A DNA stretch of 64,000 nucleotides. It comes from Macromonas bipunctata. Lineage in GTDB: Bacteria; Pseudomonadota; Gammaproteobacteria; Burkholderiales; Burkholderiaceae_C. The notes under the pieces are model-generated. The model saw nothing but the letters and a program-made list of their open reading frames with translations. It searched no databases and had not been told where the DNA came from. The stretch covers positions 1-64,000 of the forward strand of contig NZ_NWBQ01000060.1 in assembly GCF_002837135.1 (NCBI RefSeq), read 5' to 3'. Made by a program: the position numbers and the translations under genes. Shown here piece after piece: positions 1 to 13,505 of this stretch; position 1 is the first letter of the stretch; every line of letters begins with the position of its first letter.

Positions 1-81
1 GACCTCGCGCGCCATCTGACGTAGCACGCGGGCGTGCTTGTCCTTGATGCGCAGTTGCAGGGTTTTGGTGGTAGTGTTCAC
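1..81 (-). CDS. IS200/IS605-family TnpB (OrfB) N-terminus, cut by window edge
   Basis: Read from a GTG at 81 down to base 1, 27 codons are open with no stop, and an in-frame TAG lies nine codons upstream, so the GTG is the likely start. The residues include KTLQLRIKDKHARVLRQMAR, which resembles the opening of IS605-type TnpB/OrfB proteins, RNA-guided nucleases encoded by these elements. Everything after residue 27, including the RuvC-like catalytic region and the zinc finger, lies outside the window, so intactness cannot be judged. Identification rests on a short N-terminal motif only. Confidence 0.6.
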   Translation of the reverse strand, partial: MNTTTKTLQLRIKDKHARVLRQMAREV

Positions 82-118
82 GCCGACGATGATACGGGTC
101 GGCTACACAAAAGACAAC

Positions 119-164
119 AGGCCGTCCCGGCCTGATCGCTCGAACCTCGGGCTGAACCCCGAGG
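119..164. other. Two perfect hairpins between tnpB start and HD-GYP stop
   Basis: Bases 119-124 (AGGCCG) and 128-133 (CGGCCT) form a 6-bp stem with a 3-base loop. Bases 145-151 (CCTCGGG) and 158-164 (CCCGAGG) form a 7-bp stem with a 6-base loop. The first could be the subterminal hairpin of an IS200/IS605 left end, which these transposases recognise as single-stranded DNA. The second lies 55 bases beyond the HD-GYP stop and could help end that operon, but neither is followed by a clean T tract on the minus strand. Confidence 0.4.
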
Positions 165-218
165 CTTGCCGCTCAGTCTGGGTCAAACACCATGTGGCGC
201 GGCATGGGGCGGGCGGCT

Positions 219-1391
219 TCAGGTGGTGGTGGAAGCGGTGTCGAGCACCAGGCGCTGCTGCTCGGCCTTGCGCTGCAGGTCGGCGTCGGAGTCGGCAAAG
301 CGCTGGGCGATGGCCTGGAACTGGTCTTGCACCGCCACGAAGGCGTCCACGATGTCGGGGTCGAAGTGCTGGCCCCGGCCCTGCACGATGATGGCGGCGG
401 CCTTCTCGTGCGGCATGCCTTCCTTGTAGACGCGGCGGCTGATGAGGGCGTCGTACACGTCGGCCACCGCCATCAGGCGCGCACCCACGGGTATGGCCTC
501 GCCCGCTGCGCCTTGCGGGTAGCCGCTGCCGTCCCATTTTTCCTGGTGGCCGTAGGCGATTTCCTTGGCCAGGTTGAGGAACTCGACCTTCATGCCCAGG
601 TGCTCCTCGGCGGACTGGATGGCGTCGCGCCCGAGCGTGGTGTGGGTCTTCATGATCTCGAATTCCTCGAACGTGAGCTGGCCGGGCTTGAGCAGGATGC
701 GGTCGGGGATGCCGACCTTGCCGATGTCGTGCAGCGGCGCGGACTTGAACAGCAGCGCAATGTAGCGGTCGTCGTCGAGCACGCTGGCAAAGCGCGGGTG
801 CTTGCGCAGGTGCTGCGCCAGCACTTTGACGTAGTGCTGGGTGCGCCGGATGTGGTTGCCGGTGTCGGAGTCGCGCGTCTCGGCCAGCGAGGCCATGGCC
901 ATGATGGTCACGTCCTGGATCGCCATGACCTCGGCGGTGCGGCGCACCACTTCGGCTTCGAGAAAATCGGCCTTGTTGCGCAAAAAATCGGCGCTGGCCT
1001 TGAGCGCGAGGTGGTTGCGCACGCGCGCCAGCACGATCGGCGGGCTGATGGGCTTGGTGATGTAGTCCACCGCGCCCAGCTCCAGGCCCATTTTCTCGTC
1101 CTCGATGCCGGCCTTGGCGGTCAGGAAGATGATGGGGATGTCGCGCGTGACGGGGTTGGCCTGCAGGCGGCGGCAGACCTCGTAGCCGTCCATGCCGGGC
1201 ATCATGATGTCGAGCAGGATCAGGTCGGGCGGCGCGTCGGACTGGGCGATGCGCAAGGCCTTCTCGCCGTCGATGGCGGCCTTGACCTTGTAGATGTCGC
1301 GCAGCAGGCCGGTCATGAGCGAGAGGTTGGCGGGGGTGTCGTCCACCACCAGCACGGTGGCTTTGTCGGGCAGGGCAAGGTCGAGGTTCAT
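219..1391 (-). CDS. Response regulator with HD-GYP c-di-GMP phosphodiesterase domain
   Basis: A 390-residue cytoplasmic two-domain protein. Residues 11-130 are a receiver domain with acidic pair D17-D18, phospho-acceptor D61 in LILLDIMMPG and the KP pair at 113-114. Residues about 155-365 are an HD-GYP domain with H221-D222 (HDIGK) and the DGSGYP motif at 287-292. The family hydrolyses cyclic-di-GMP. It is the last gene of a minus-strand operon, 33 bases after a sensor gene and two genes after a hybrid histidine kinase, so phosphorelay control of its activity is the natural inference. The architecture resembles RpfG, but no rpfF or rpfC neighbour is seen. Confidence 0.92.
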   Translation of the reverse strand: MNLDLALPDKATVLVVDDTPANLSLMTGLLRDIYKVKAAIDGEKALRIAQSDAPPDLILLDIMMPGMDGYEVCRRLQANPVTRDIPIIFLTAKAGIEDEKMGLELGAVDYITKPISPPIVLARVRNHLALKASADFLRNKADFLEAEVVRRTAEVMAIQDVTIMAMASLAETRDSDTGNHIRRTQHYVKVLAQHLRKHPRFASVLDDDRYIALLFKSAPLHDIGKVGIPDRILLKPGQLTFEEFEIMKTHTTLGRDAIQSAEEHLGMKVEFLNLAKEIAYGHQEKWDGSGYPQGAAGEAIPVGARLMAVADVYDALISRRVYKEGMPHEKAAAIIVQGRGQHFDPDIVDAFVAVQDQFQAIAQRFADSDADLQRKAEQQRLVLDTASTTT

Positions 1392-1424
1392 GGATGCAAG
1401 CGTAACCGCTGGAGAGGGCTGTTT

Positions 1425-3412
1425 TCAGTCCGCCGGACGAATGACCACGCACACGCAGCGCGCATGCTGGCCAATGGCGGGGATGTTGGCCAGGGTGATG
1501 GCAACCGGGAACTCGTGCCCCCGCTGGTGCTGGGCCATGAGGCCGGTGCGCCAGTTGGCCATCTTGAGCAGGTCGCCCATGCCGCCGTTGGCAAAGGTCT
1601 GGCGTTTGGCGACGTGGTCGGCGCGCAGGCGCGCGGGCAGCAGGTCTTCGACCGTAAGGCGCAGGAAGGCGTCGGCGCTGTGGCCAAAGAGCTGCTGCGC
1701 CACGCGGTTGGCAAAGATGATGCCGCCATCATCGGCCACGATGACGATGGCGTCGGGCGCACCCGAGAGGATGGACTGGTACCAGTGCTCCATGTCCTGG
1801 CTGTAGGCTTGCTGGGCCTGGGAGTGTTCGGCGTCGTGGCGGGCCTGGGCCAGCAGCTCGGTGGTGCGCTGTTGGGCCAGCAGGATTTCCATGTTCATGG
1901 CCAGCACGGGCAGCACGGCCTCCAGCGCCGCGCGGTGCTGCGCCAGCTGGGGGTCGGTCGAGGCCAGCTCCAGCACGCCCAGCAGTTGTTCGTTGCGCAC
2001 CAGCGGCAGCAGCGCCAGCCCGCGCGGCGGCACCTGCCCCAGCCCGCTGGCAATGCGCCAGAAGCCGGGCGCGGCCACGTCGTCAAACCACAGGGCGCGG
2101 CGCTCCAGCGCGCACTGGCCCAGCAGGCCTTCGCCCGGAGGCACCACGGCGGGCACGTCGTTGCCGGTGGCGTAGGTGCCGGCCAGGTGCAGCGTGGGCA
2201 GGGCGTCGGGGGCGCACAGGCTGTCCACGCGGTAGAGCGCGCCTTGCTGCACCGGCACAAAGCGGCCCAGATGCTGGAACAGGGTCTGCACCAGGGCCGC
2301 AAAGTCGCGCGCGTGCTGCAGCGCCAGCGTCAGCTGCGATTGCTGTTGCTCCAGCCGCCGGGCCTGGGCCAGGGCGTGCAGGCTGGCTTCGGCCTGGGCC
2401 AGCACGGCGCGGCGGGTGGCGGCGTCGCGCCAGCCGCGCAGCGCCAGCCACAGCACCACCCCCACGCAGCCCGAGACGCCACCGAACACCAGCAGCAAGG
2501 CGCTCCAGGGCGCCGCGCCCGACACCGGGGCCAGCACCACCAGCTGCCAGCGGCCGCGCGCGTCCTGCCAGCCCACGCTGGCGCGGGCCAGCAGGTGGCG
2601 TTCGCCCAGCAGCGTGGCTTCGGGCCGGCGCACGTCGAACGGCAGCAGCGCCAGCTCGGACGGGGCGGCATCGCCGTCGCCAAACTGGCGCTGCGTGCGC
2701 ACCTCGGACGCCAGCTCGGGCGACGGGGGCGTGACGTAGTGGTTGCGCCATTTCTTGTCGGTGCTGGCAAACACCACGCCCTGCGGCGAGACCAGCAACG
2801 CGCGCCGGTTGAGGCGCTGGCGCAGGCGGTCGTCCAGGTCGGCCGCCACCAGGCGCACCACCACCACGCCCAGCACGCTGCGCTGGGCCGGGGCGTCGTC
2901 GCTGTAGATGGGGGCGGCCACGTAGAAGCCGCGCACGGGGTTGCGGTAGCCCACCGCCGGGTACACGTTGGGCACGCCCGCCATCGCCTGCTGCCAGAAC
3001 GGGCGGTACGACATGTCGTCGCCCAGCGCGCTCTGGCGCTCGGTGGCGTGGGCCACCACGGTGCCGCTGGCATCGAGCACATAGACGCTGTGCACGTCCA
3101 GCGTCTGGCGCACGGCGTGCAGGCGCGCCAGCGTGCTGGGCTCGTTGGGTGGCAGTTGCCCGCGGGCCTGGGCCTTGAGCAGTGGCTCGTTGACGCCCAG
3201 CAGCTGCGCCGCGCCCATGGCCGGGCCGCGCAGGGTTTCGTCCTCCAGCTGGGTGGCGTGGCGCAGCGCCAGGCCTTGCAGTTCGATGCGGAAGTGTTCT
3301 TCTTGCGTGCTGCGGTACCACGCCGCCGCCGCCAGGCCCAGCAGCAGCGCCAGCACCCCCACCAGCAGGTGCAGCATGAACCAGCGTTGTTCAAACCATT
3401 TCAGGTGCCGGC

Positions 3413-3416
<4 letters not shown>
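1425..3416 (-). CDS. Membrane sensor protein, Cache-GAF-PAS, no kinase domain
   Basis: A 663-residue protein. A transmembrane segment at about 13-34 precedes a periplasmic region (about 40-300) resembling a double Cache/PDC fold of the DctB type. A second membrane segment at 305-325, a GAF domain (about 370-515) and a PAS domain (about 545-660) follow, and the protein then ends. No histidine kinase, GGDEF or EAL domain is visible, so it is a sensor without its own output. Its ATG overlaps the stop of the hybrid kinase gene by four bases (ATGA), implying coupled translation and a role as an accessory sensor for that kinase. Its GAF segment ([15 protein letters not shown]) is close to the GAF segment of the kinase. 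Confidence 0.8.
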
Positions 3417-7539
<4,123 letters not shown>

Positions 7540-7549
<10 letters not shown>

Positions 7550-8709
7550 GGCGCGGCCCCTTCGGTGGTGCGGGGCAGCGCGTTGGCGGTCGGGGCCACC
7601 AGCGGCGGCTGTGGTGGGTCGCGGTGGGCGCTGGAGCCATCCAGCTGCTCGTTGAGCAGCGCCAGCACATGCCGCCCGGCGGCCAGCACGTGGTGAACGG
7701 TGCGCTGCTGGGCCGGTTGCAGCGGCGAATGCAACAGCACGTGCGACCCGTCCACCACCGCGTTCATGGCGCTGCGCACCTCGTGGCCGATGTGGGCCAG
7801 CAGCTGATGCTCGTGCTGCGCGGCCTCTTGCGCTTGGGCCAGCATCAGCTGGCTGTGCTCGCTGGCGGCGCGGGCCTCGTCGAGCAGCCGCTCGGTGCGG
7901 TCGGCGCGCTGCACGATGTCCAGGCCCATGGCAAACACGGGCTCGATGTCGGCCAGCAGCTGCAGCTCATCGGGCGTGAGGGGGCGCAAGACGGCCAGCT
8001 CCAGCACCGCGAACACCTGCCCGCCGTATTGCACCGGGTACAACACGATCTCGGCCGGCGCCATGTCGCCCAGGCCCGACGACACGCGCGGAAACCCTGC
8101 CCCCGGATCAGGAATGCGCAGGGGCTGGCGCTGCAGCGCGCACTCGTGCAGCAGCGTGCCCAGGCGCGGCAGGCGGGTCATCACGGCCTGGGCATCGGCC
8201 CCGGCGCCACCGTAGCGCGCAGCGGCCACCAGCGTGCGTTCGGTGTCGTTCCACAGCGCGCACAGGGCCTGGCGCACCGGCAGCAGCTGGGCCAGTTGCG
8301 ACAGCAGCGTGTCGGCCAGCTCCACCGACGACTGCGCCTGCTGCAGCCGCACCGACAGCGCCGCCACCTGCGCGCGGCGCTGCAGCTGGGCCTGCGCGGC
8401 GGCGGAGCTGGCCTCGGCGTGATCCTGCACCTCCAGCATGGCGCAGCGCAGGCGCCACAGCGCCCACCACAGCAGGGCCGCCACCGGCGGGGCCACCAGC
8501 GCCACCAGGCCTGCCAGCGCGTGTGCGGCCACCAGCGGCAGCCACTCGCCCCACGCCAGACCATAGGCCAGCGCCACCACCAGCGCCGCCGAAGCCAGCA
8601 CCAGCAGCGGCAGCAGCCACAACCAGCGCGCCCACAGCCGACGTATCGGGTGCGACCCCAGGGCAGGCCCGGCGGCGACGGCCACGGCAGGAGTTGGAGA
8701 AATGGACAC
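7540..8709 (-). CDS. Membrane GAF protein with HisKA box but no ATPase domain
   Basis: A 389-residue protein if started at GTG 8709; an in-frame start at 8751 would leave only nine bases to the divergent pilD, so the GTG is preferred. Hydrophobic segments span about 27-53 and 56-85, followed by a coiled region, a GAF domain (about 130-270) and a second coil. Near the C-terminus, [14 protein letters not shown] (306-319) matches the H-box of HisKA dimerisation domains ([12 protein letters not shown] in the next gene), with H309 in the phospho-acceptor position. The protein ends about 70 residues later without N, G1 or G2 boxes, so it cannot phosphorylate itself. First gene of the operon; it overlaps the hybrid kinase by ten bases. 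Confidence 0.75.
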
Positions 8710-8759
8710 GGTCTGGACGGTTAAACTGCAAACCCGCACACCATACAACAAAGACGCGC

Positions 8760-9614
8760 ATGGATTGGGATTATTTGACCGCCCACGGGGCCTGGCTGGG
8801 CGCGGGCGTGCTGGGCTTGCTGGTCGGCAGCTTCCTGAATGTGGTGATCCACCGCCTGCCGCTGATGCTGCAACGCCAGTGGGCGCGCGAATGCGCCGAC
8901 TTCAGCGGCCAGCCCGTGCCCGACGACGCCCCGGCGTTCAACCTGCTGGTGCCGCGCTCGCGCTGCCCGCACTGCCAGCACCCCATCGCCTGGCACCAGA
9001 ACCTGCCGCTGCTGAGCTTTGCGCTGCAAGGCGGGCGCTGCGCGCACTGCCAGGGCCGCATCGGCTGGCGCTACCCGCTGGTGGAGGCCCTGACCGGCGC
9101 GCTGTTTGCCGCCGTGGCCGCACAGCACGGCGCGCACTGGGGCACGCTGGCCTGGCTGGGCTTTGTGACGGCGCTGCTGGCGCTGGCCTTCATCGACTGG
9201 GACACCACCCTGCTGCCCGACGACATCACCCTGCCGCTGCTGTGGGCCGGGCTGCTGGCCGCCGCCGTGGGCTGGAGCGGCACCGCGCTGCCCGCTGCGG
9301 TGTGGGGCGCGGTGGTGGGCTACCTGACGCTGTGGTCGGTGTACTGGGCCTTCAAGCTCGCCACCGGCAAGGAGGGCATGGGCTACGGCGACTTCAAGCT
9401 GCTGGCCGCGCTGGGCGCCTGGTTTGGCTGGCAGGCACTCATCCCGATGCTGCTGCTGGCATCGCTGCTGGGGGCGGTGGTGGGCATCGCTCTCAAGCTC
9501 AGCACCGGCCTGCGCGAAGGCGGCTACATTCCGTTTGGCCCGTTTCTTGCCTTTGCAGGCTTGACGGCGCTGCTGCTGGGCCCCGACACCCTGCTGCGCT
9601 GGGCCGGCCTTTGA
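8760..9614 (+). CDS. pilD: Prepilin leader peptidase/N-methyltransferase (A24 family)
   Basis: A 284-residue polytopic inner-membrane aspartic peptidase that removes the leader of type IV pilins and type II secretion pseudopilins and methylates the new N-terminus. Cytoplasmic zinc cysteines C69-C72 and C94-C97 are visible, as are the aspartate motifs FIDWDTTLLPD (144-154) and GYGDFK. Length is typical. It starts at ATG 8760, about 50 bases from the divergent sensor gene. No pilB or pilC precedes it, unlike the usual pilBCD order. The five pseudopilins encoded at 19.7-22.9 kb are plausible substrates. coaE follows after 12 bases. Confidence 0.95.
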   Translation: MDWDYLTAHGAWLGAGVLGLLVGSFLNVVIHRLPLMLQRQWARECADFSGQPVPDDAPAFNLLVPRSRCPHCQHPIAWHQNLPLLSFALQGGRCAHCQGRIGWRYPLVEALTGALFAAVAAQHGAHWGTLAWLGFVTALLALAFIDWDTTLLPDDITLPLLWAGLLAAAVGWSGTALPAAVWGAVVGYLTLWSVYWAFKLATGKEGMGYGDFKLLAALGAWFGWQALIPMLLLASLLGAVVGIALKLSTGLREGGYIPFGPFLAFAGLTALLLGPDTLLRWAGL

Positions 9615-9626
9615 TGGATGCACCCC

Positions 9627-10271
9627 ATGGACACACACCTTTCGCTTTTTGATGCCCCCCTGCCCGCGCTGGATGGCAGCCGCGCCCTGCGCCTGGGCCT
9701 GACCGGCGGCATCGGCAGCGGCAAGAGCACCGTGGCAAGAGAGCTGCAACGGCTGGGCACCACCGTCATCGACGCCGACGCCCTCTCGCGCGCCAGCACC
9801 GCCAGCGGCGGCAGCGCCATTGCCGCCATCCGCGCCGCGTTTGGCGACGCCTTCATCACCCCCGACGGCGCACTCGACCGCGACCGCATGCGCACGCTGG
9901 TGTTTGCCCAGCCCGAGGCCCGGGCGCGGCTCGAAGCCATCATTCACCCGCTGGTGCGCGCCGAGATCGAGCAGCGCGCCCACGCCGTGCCGCCCGGCCA
10001 GGTGGCGGTGCTGGACCTGCCGCTGCTGGTCGAATCGGGCAACTGGCGCCAGCGCGTGGACGTGGTATGGGTGGTGGACTGCAGCCCTGAAGTGCAAATC
10101 CAGCGCGTGATGCGGCGCAACGGCTGGCCGCGCACCCAGGTCGAGGCCGTGCTGGCCAGCCAGGCCACGTCAGCAGAACGCCGCGCCGTGGCCGACACCG
10201 TCATCAGCAACGACGGCAGCGAACTGGCACCGCTGTTGCAACAAGTGCGCCAGGCCTGGGCGGCGTTGTGA
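9627..10271 (+). CDS. coaE: Dephospho-CoA kinase
   Basis: A 214-residue P-loop kinase for the last step of coenzyme A synthesis, phosphorylating the ribose 3'-hydroxyl of dephospho-CoA. The Walker A motif GGIGSGKST lies near residues 27-35, and the family motifs VIDADALSR and VLDLPLLVE follow. An alternative start three codons upstream (9618) exists; 9627 is chosen because residues MDTHLS then lead into the conserved core. The pilD-coaE order is common in Burkholderiales, but the zapD-yacG genes that usually follow are absent here and yacG lies 22 kb away. Its TGA overlaps the GTG of the next gene. Confidence 0.95.
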   Translation: MDTHLSLFDAPLPALDGSRALRLGLTGGIGSGKSTVARELQRLGTTVIDADALSRASTASGGSAIAAIRAAFGDAFITPDGALDRDRMRTLVFAQPEARARLEAIIHPLVRAEIEQRAHAVPPGQVAVLDLPLLVESGNWRQRVDVVWVVDCSPEVQIQRVMRRNGWPRTQVEAVLASQATSAERRAVADTVISNDGSELAPLLQQVRQAWAAL

Positions 10272-11986
10272 GCCTCAAGACCCGCTTTCTGCTGCTGGCC
10301 GCCGCGCTGATGGTGCTGGCGTCGCTGGCGTCGTGGCTGGTGTTCGAGTCCATCTCGCAGCGGGTGATCGAAGGCTGGGGCCGGCGCATGGCCCAGGTGC
10401 AGGTGCGCTACGACAGCGCGCGCCTGCTGCAGCCGCTGGAGCGCGAGATTGCGCTGGCGCGCCAGATGGCACAGTCCAACGTGCTCAGGCGCTGGGCCAG
10501 CGAAGCACAGCCCACGCCCGAACTGCACGCCGAAGCCCTGGCCGAGATGGAAAGCTACCGGCGCAACTTCATGGATCGCAACTACTTCTTTGCACGGGTG
10601 GACAACGGCGACTACTACCACAACAACGCCCAGAACGAGTACGCCACGCAGCCGCTGCGCTACCGGCTCCACCCCGGCCAACCCGCCGACGTCTGGTTCT
10701 ACCAGCTGGTGCGCGAGCGGCGCGACTTCCACCTCAACATCAACCCCGACGAAGTGCTCGACGTCACCAAGCTCTGGATCGACATGCTGGTGCGCGACGG
10801 CGAGCGCGTGGTGGGCGTGCTGGGCACGGGCATCGAACTGGGCGCGTTCCTGCACAGCGTGGTCGATATCGGCCAGCCCGGCATCACCAGCCTGTTCGTG
10901 GACCAGCACGGCGCGATCCAGCTCTCGCGCGAGCAGAAACTGATCGACTTTGCCAGCTTCGTCAAGCCCGAGGGCCAGAAAAACACCCTGGCCCTGCTGC
11001 TGGATCGCCCCGAGGAACAGCAGCGCGTGCAAGCCACCATGCAGCGCCTGGCCCAGCTGCACACCAGCCGCGCGGGCATGCCCGAAGTCCACACCGACTT
11101 TGTGAGCGTGCGGGGCCAGCGCCACCTGCTGGGCGTGGCCTACCTGCCCACCATCGGCTGGTTCGAGGTCACGCTGATCGACCTCGATATCCTCATGCCC
11201 GCGCACCAGTTCTGGCCCGTGCTGGGCGTGTTTTTGCTGATGCTGCTGCTCAGCCTGCTGCTGTTCCACGAGGCGCTGCGCCGTCTGATTCTCAAGCCCG
11301 TGGCCGCGCTGGAGCACGCCATGCAGCGCCTGCGCAACGGCGAGCTGCAACCCACTCCGCTGCCGCGCGCGCACAGCGAGATGGGCCGCCTGGTGGCACA
11401 CTTTGACAGCATGGCCGACGCCATACGGCACAACACCCGGGAGCTGGAACAGAAAGTGCGCGCGCGCACCGAAGAGCTGGATCGCCTGGCACGGCTGGAC
11501 GCGCTGACCGAACTGCACAACCGGCGCGGCATGCAAGAGCTGCTGGGCGCCGAGGCCGAACGCGCCCAGCGCCAGCACACCCCCTACGGCGTGCTGTGGC
11601 TGGACGTGGACGAATTCAAGGGCATCAACGACCGCCACGGCCACGCCAACGGCGACCAGGCGCTGCTGGCGGTGGCGCAAGTGCTCAAGGCCAGCTGCCG
11701 CCGCTACGACCACGTGGCACGCTGGGGTGGCGACGAATTTCTGGTGCTGCTGGCCCCCTGCGACGACACCACCCTGCGCGGCATGGGCGAGCGCATCCGC
11801 AGCGGCGTGCAAGCCCACAGCAGCACCCTGGGCTACCCGCTGAGCGTGACCGTGGGCGGCTGCCTGAGCCAGCCCGGCCAGACGCCCGAGGACGTGCTGC
11901 AATGCGCCGACGAGGCGCTCTACACCGCCAAGGCACAGGGGCGCAACCGGGTCTGCCTGGCGGGCGAGCCCCAGCCCGCGCCTTGA
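10268..11986 (+). CDS. Membrane diguanylate cyclase with periplasmic Cache-type sensor
   Basis: A 572-residue protein starting at a GTG that overlaps the coaE stop. Membrane segment at about 7-25, periplasmic double-Cache-like sensor (about 35-305, with the MDRNYFFARVDNGDYY region), second membrane segment at about 310-335, HAMP-like linker, coiled coil, and a GGDEF domain whose signature GGDEF starts at 487. The allosteric inhibitory site RxxD (RRYD, 478-481) lies five residues upstream, so product inhibition by cyclic-di-GMP is expected. The domain should condense two GTP into cyclic-di-GMP. The ligand is unknown. Translational coupling to coaE looks incidental. Confidence 0.9.
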   Translation: MSLKTRFLLLAAALMVLASLASWLVFESISQRVIEGWGRRMAQVQVRYDSARLLQPLEREIALARQMAQSNVLRRWASEAQPTPELHAEALAEMESYRRNFMDRNYFFARVDNGDYYHNNAQNEYATQPLRYRLHPGQPADVWFYQLVRERRDFHLNINPDEVLDVTKLWIDMLVRDGERVVGVLGTGIELGAFLHSVVDIGQPGITSLFVDQHGAIQLSREQKLIDFASFVKPEGQKNTLALLLDRPEEQQRVQATMQRLAQLHTSRAGMPEVHTDFVSVRGQRHLLGVAYLPTIGWFEVTLIDLDILMPAHQFWPVLGVFLLMLLLSLLLFHEALRRLILKPVAALEHAMQRLRNGELQPTPLPRAHSEMGRLVAHFDSMADAIRHNTRELEQKVRARTEELDRLARLDALTELHNRRGMQELLGAEAERAQRQHTPYGVLWLDVDEFKGINDRHGHANGDQALLAVAQVLKASCRRYDHVARWGGDEFLVLLAPCDDTTLRGMGERIRSGVQAHSSTLGYPLSVTVGGCLSQPGQTPEDVLQCADEALYTAKAQGRNRVCLAGEPQPAP

Positions 11987-12011
11987 AGCAACAGCGCGCC
12001 CGTGCGCCCGC

Positions 12012-12752
12012 TCAGTCGCCCTGGAAACCGCCGGCGCTGCAGGTCAGCACCAGCGTGTCGCGCCAGCCCAGCTCGCCGGGCTGCTGCGGCTGGATGGGCG
12101 TGGTCTCGTGGATCATGCGCGCGTCGTCGAGCAACAGCAGCGACCACGGCTCGGTCAGCGTAAAGCGTTGCCCGGCGGGGCCGTTGGCCTCGAAGATGCG
12201 GCTCTCGCCGCCCTTGATGCGGTGGCGCCCCACCATGAACACCGCCACCAGCGCCACGCCGTCGCGGTGCGCGCCCTCGGGCGTGGGCCGGCCTATGCCG
12301 TCGGTGGTGTCGATGCGGAACTGGTGCGCCTCCACGTACCACGGCTGCACGCCCTTCAGCGCCGAAGTGGCGGCGGCGGTCTGCACCAGCAGCCGGTGCC
12401 AGGCGGGCAGCGCCAGCGTCTCGGGCGCCATGGGCTCGAACCAGCGTTGCATGCCGCCGTGCAGGGCGTTGTACTCCAGCGGCTGCCAATGCGCGCGGTG
12501 CGGCACCAGGGTCACCTGCTCACCATCGACCACAAAGCAGCTGTGGCGGCGCTGGCGGTAGCGGCCACCGTCCTTGAGGTACTGGTCGCTGGGCAGGTCG
12601 TCCCAGCTGGGCTGCAGGCGGGCCAGCTCCTGCGGCGGCACGTCCAGCCACTGCTGCACCGAACGGCCATCGAGCAAGGCAAAGCCCTGGCCAGCCAGCG
12701 TGTCGTCCAGGCGGCTCAGGGGCACCGAAGGGGGTAGAAAATGGGCACTCAT
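12012..12752 (-). CDS. 2-oxoglutarate/Fe(II) dioxygenase family protein
   Basis: A 246-residue soluble protein. The iron-binding facial triad of the 2-oxoglutarate dioxygenase fold is visible as H162-x-D164 (GAHRDGVAL) and H215 (MIHETTP), with R231 (WRDTLVL) placed to bind the 2-oxoglutarate carboxylate. The overall pattern fits the small bacterial 2OG-Fe dioxygenase family that includes isoleucine hydroxylases, but the substrate cannot be told from sequence. ATG 12752 is preferred over longer in-frame options because homology-like sequence begins there. It is convergent with the diguanylate cyclase gene and divergent from coq7. Confidence 0.75.
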   Translation of the reverse strand: MSAHFLPPSVPLSRLDDTLAGQGFALLDGRSVQQWLDVPPQELARLQPSWDDLPSDQYLKDGGRYRQRRHSCFVVDGEQVTLVPHRAHWQPLEYNALHGGMQRWFEPMAPETLALPAWHRLLVQTAAATSALKGVQPWYVEAHQFRIDTTDGIGRPTPEGAHRDGVALVAVFMVGRHRIKGGESRIFEANGPAGQRFTLTEPWSLLLLDDARMIHETTPIQPQQPGELGWRDTLVLTCSAGGFQGD

Positions 12753-12825
12753 GCCAGCAGTGTAGCGAGGCAGCGGCTTTGCCATAATCACCGTATCAAA
12801 AAACCACGTCCCCAAGGAGTTTGCC

Positions 12826-13494
12826 GTGACCACCTTTGTTGACGCCAGCCTCATCGCCGCCGACAGCGCGCTGCGCACCCTGTTTGCGCCCCACCGCGCC
12901 AGCCGCCCCCGTCCCACCGCACCCGGCGTGCCGCCCACCGCCAGCAACGACGGCCTGAGCGACGCCGACAAGGCCCTGGCCGGGGCGCTGATGCGCGTCA
13001 ACCACGTGGGCGAGATCTGCGCGCAGGCGCTCTACACCTCGCAGGCGCTGGCCGCGCGCACCGGCCCCGGCAGCACCCGCACCAAGGAAGAACTGGCCCG
13101 CCACCTCGACGCCGCAGGGCAGGAGGAAACTGACCATCTGGCCTGGTGCAAACAACGGTTGGACGAACTGGGCTCACGCCCCTCGCTGCTCAACCCGCTG
13201 TGGTACGCCGGGGCGTTTGGGATTGGCCTGCTGGCTGGCCGCTTGGGCGAGCGTGTGAGCTTGGGCTTTGTGGTCGAAACCGAACGCCAAGTGGAAGCCC
13301 ATTTGGATGGGCACATGCACCGCCTGCCTGCGCACGACCACGCCTCACGCGCCATCGTGGCCCAAATGAAAGAGGACGAAGCGCGCCACGCCCGTGAAGC
13401 ACAACGCGCCGGGGCAGCCGAGCTGCCTCTGCCCGTACAAGCCATCATGAAAACCGCGGCCAAGGTGATGACCACCGTGGCACACCGCATCTAA
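12826..13494 (+). CDS. coq7: Ubiquinone biosynthesis diiron hydroxylase Coq7
   Basis: A 222-residue diiron hydroxylase performing the penultimate ring hydroxylation of ubiquinone synthesis (demethoxyubiquinol to demethylubiquinol). The carboxylate and histidine ligands are present: E63 (NHVGEICA), E101 and H104 (EETDHL), E153, E157-A-H159 ([10 protein letters not shown]) and E185-x-x-H188 (DEARH). The start is a GTG at 12826 preceded by AAGGAG at the right distance. The first 45 residues are Pro/Ala-rich and not part of the four-helix core. Coq7 is used by part of the Proteobacteria in place of UbiF. Confidence 0.93.
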   Translation: MTTFVDASLIAADSALRTLFAPHRASRPRPTAPGVPPTASNDGLSDADKALAGALMRVNHVGEICAQALYTSQALAARTGPGSTRTKEELARHLDAAGQEETDHLAWCKQRLDELGSRPSLLNPLWYAGAFGIGLLAGRLGERVSLGFVVETERQVEAHLDGHMHRLPAHDHASRAIVAQMKEDEARHAREAQRAGAAELPLPVQAIMKTAAKVMTTVAHRI

Positions 13495-13505
13495 AGATTG
13501 AAAGC

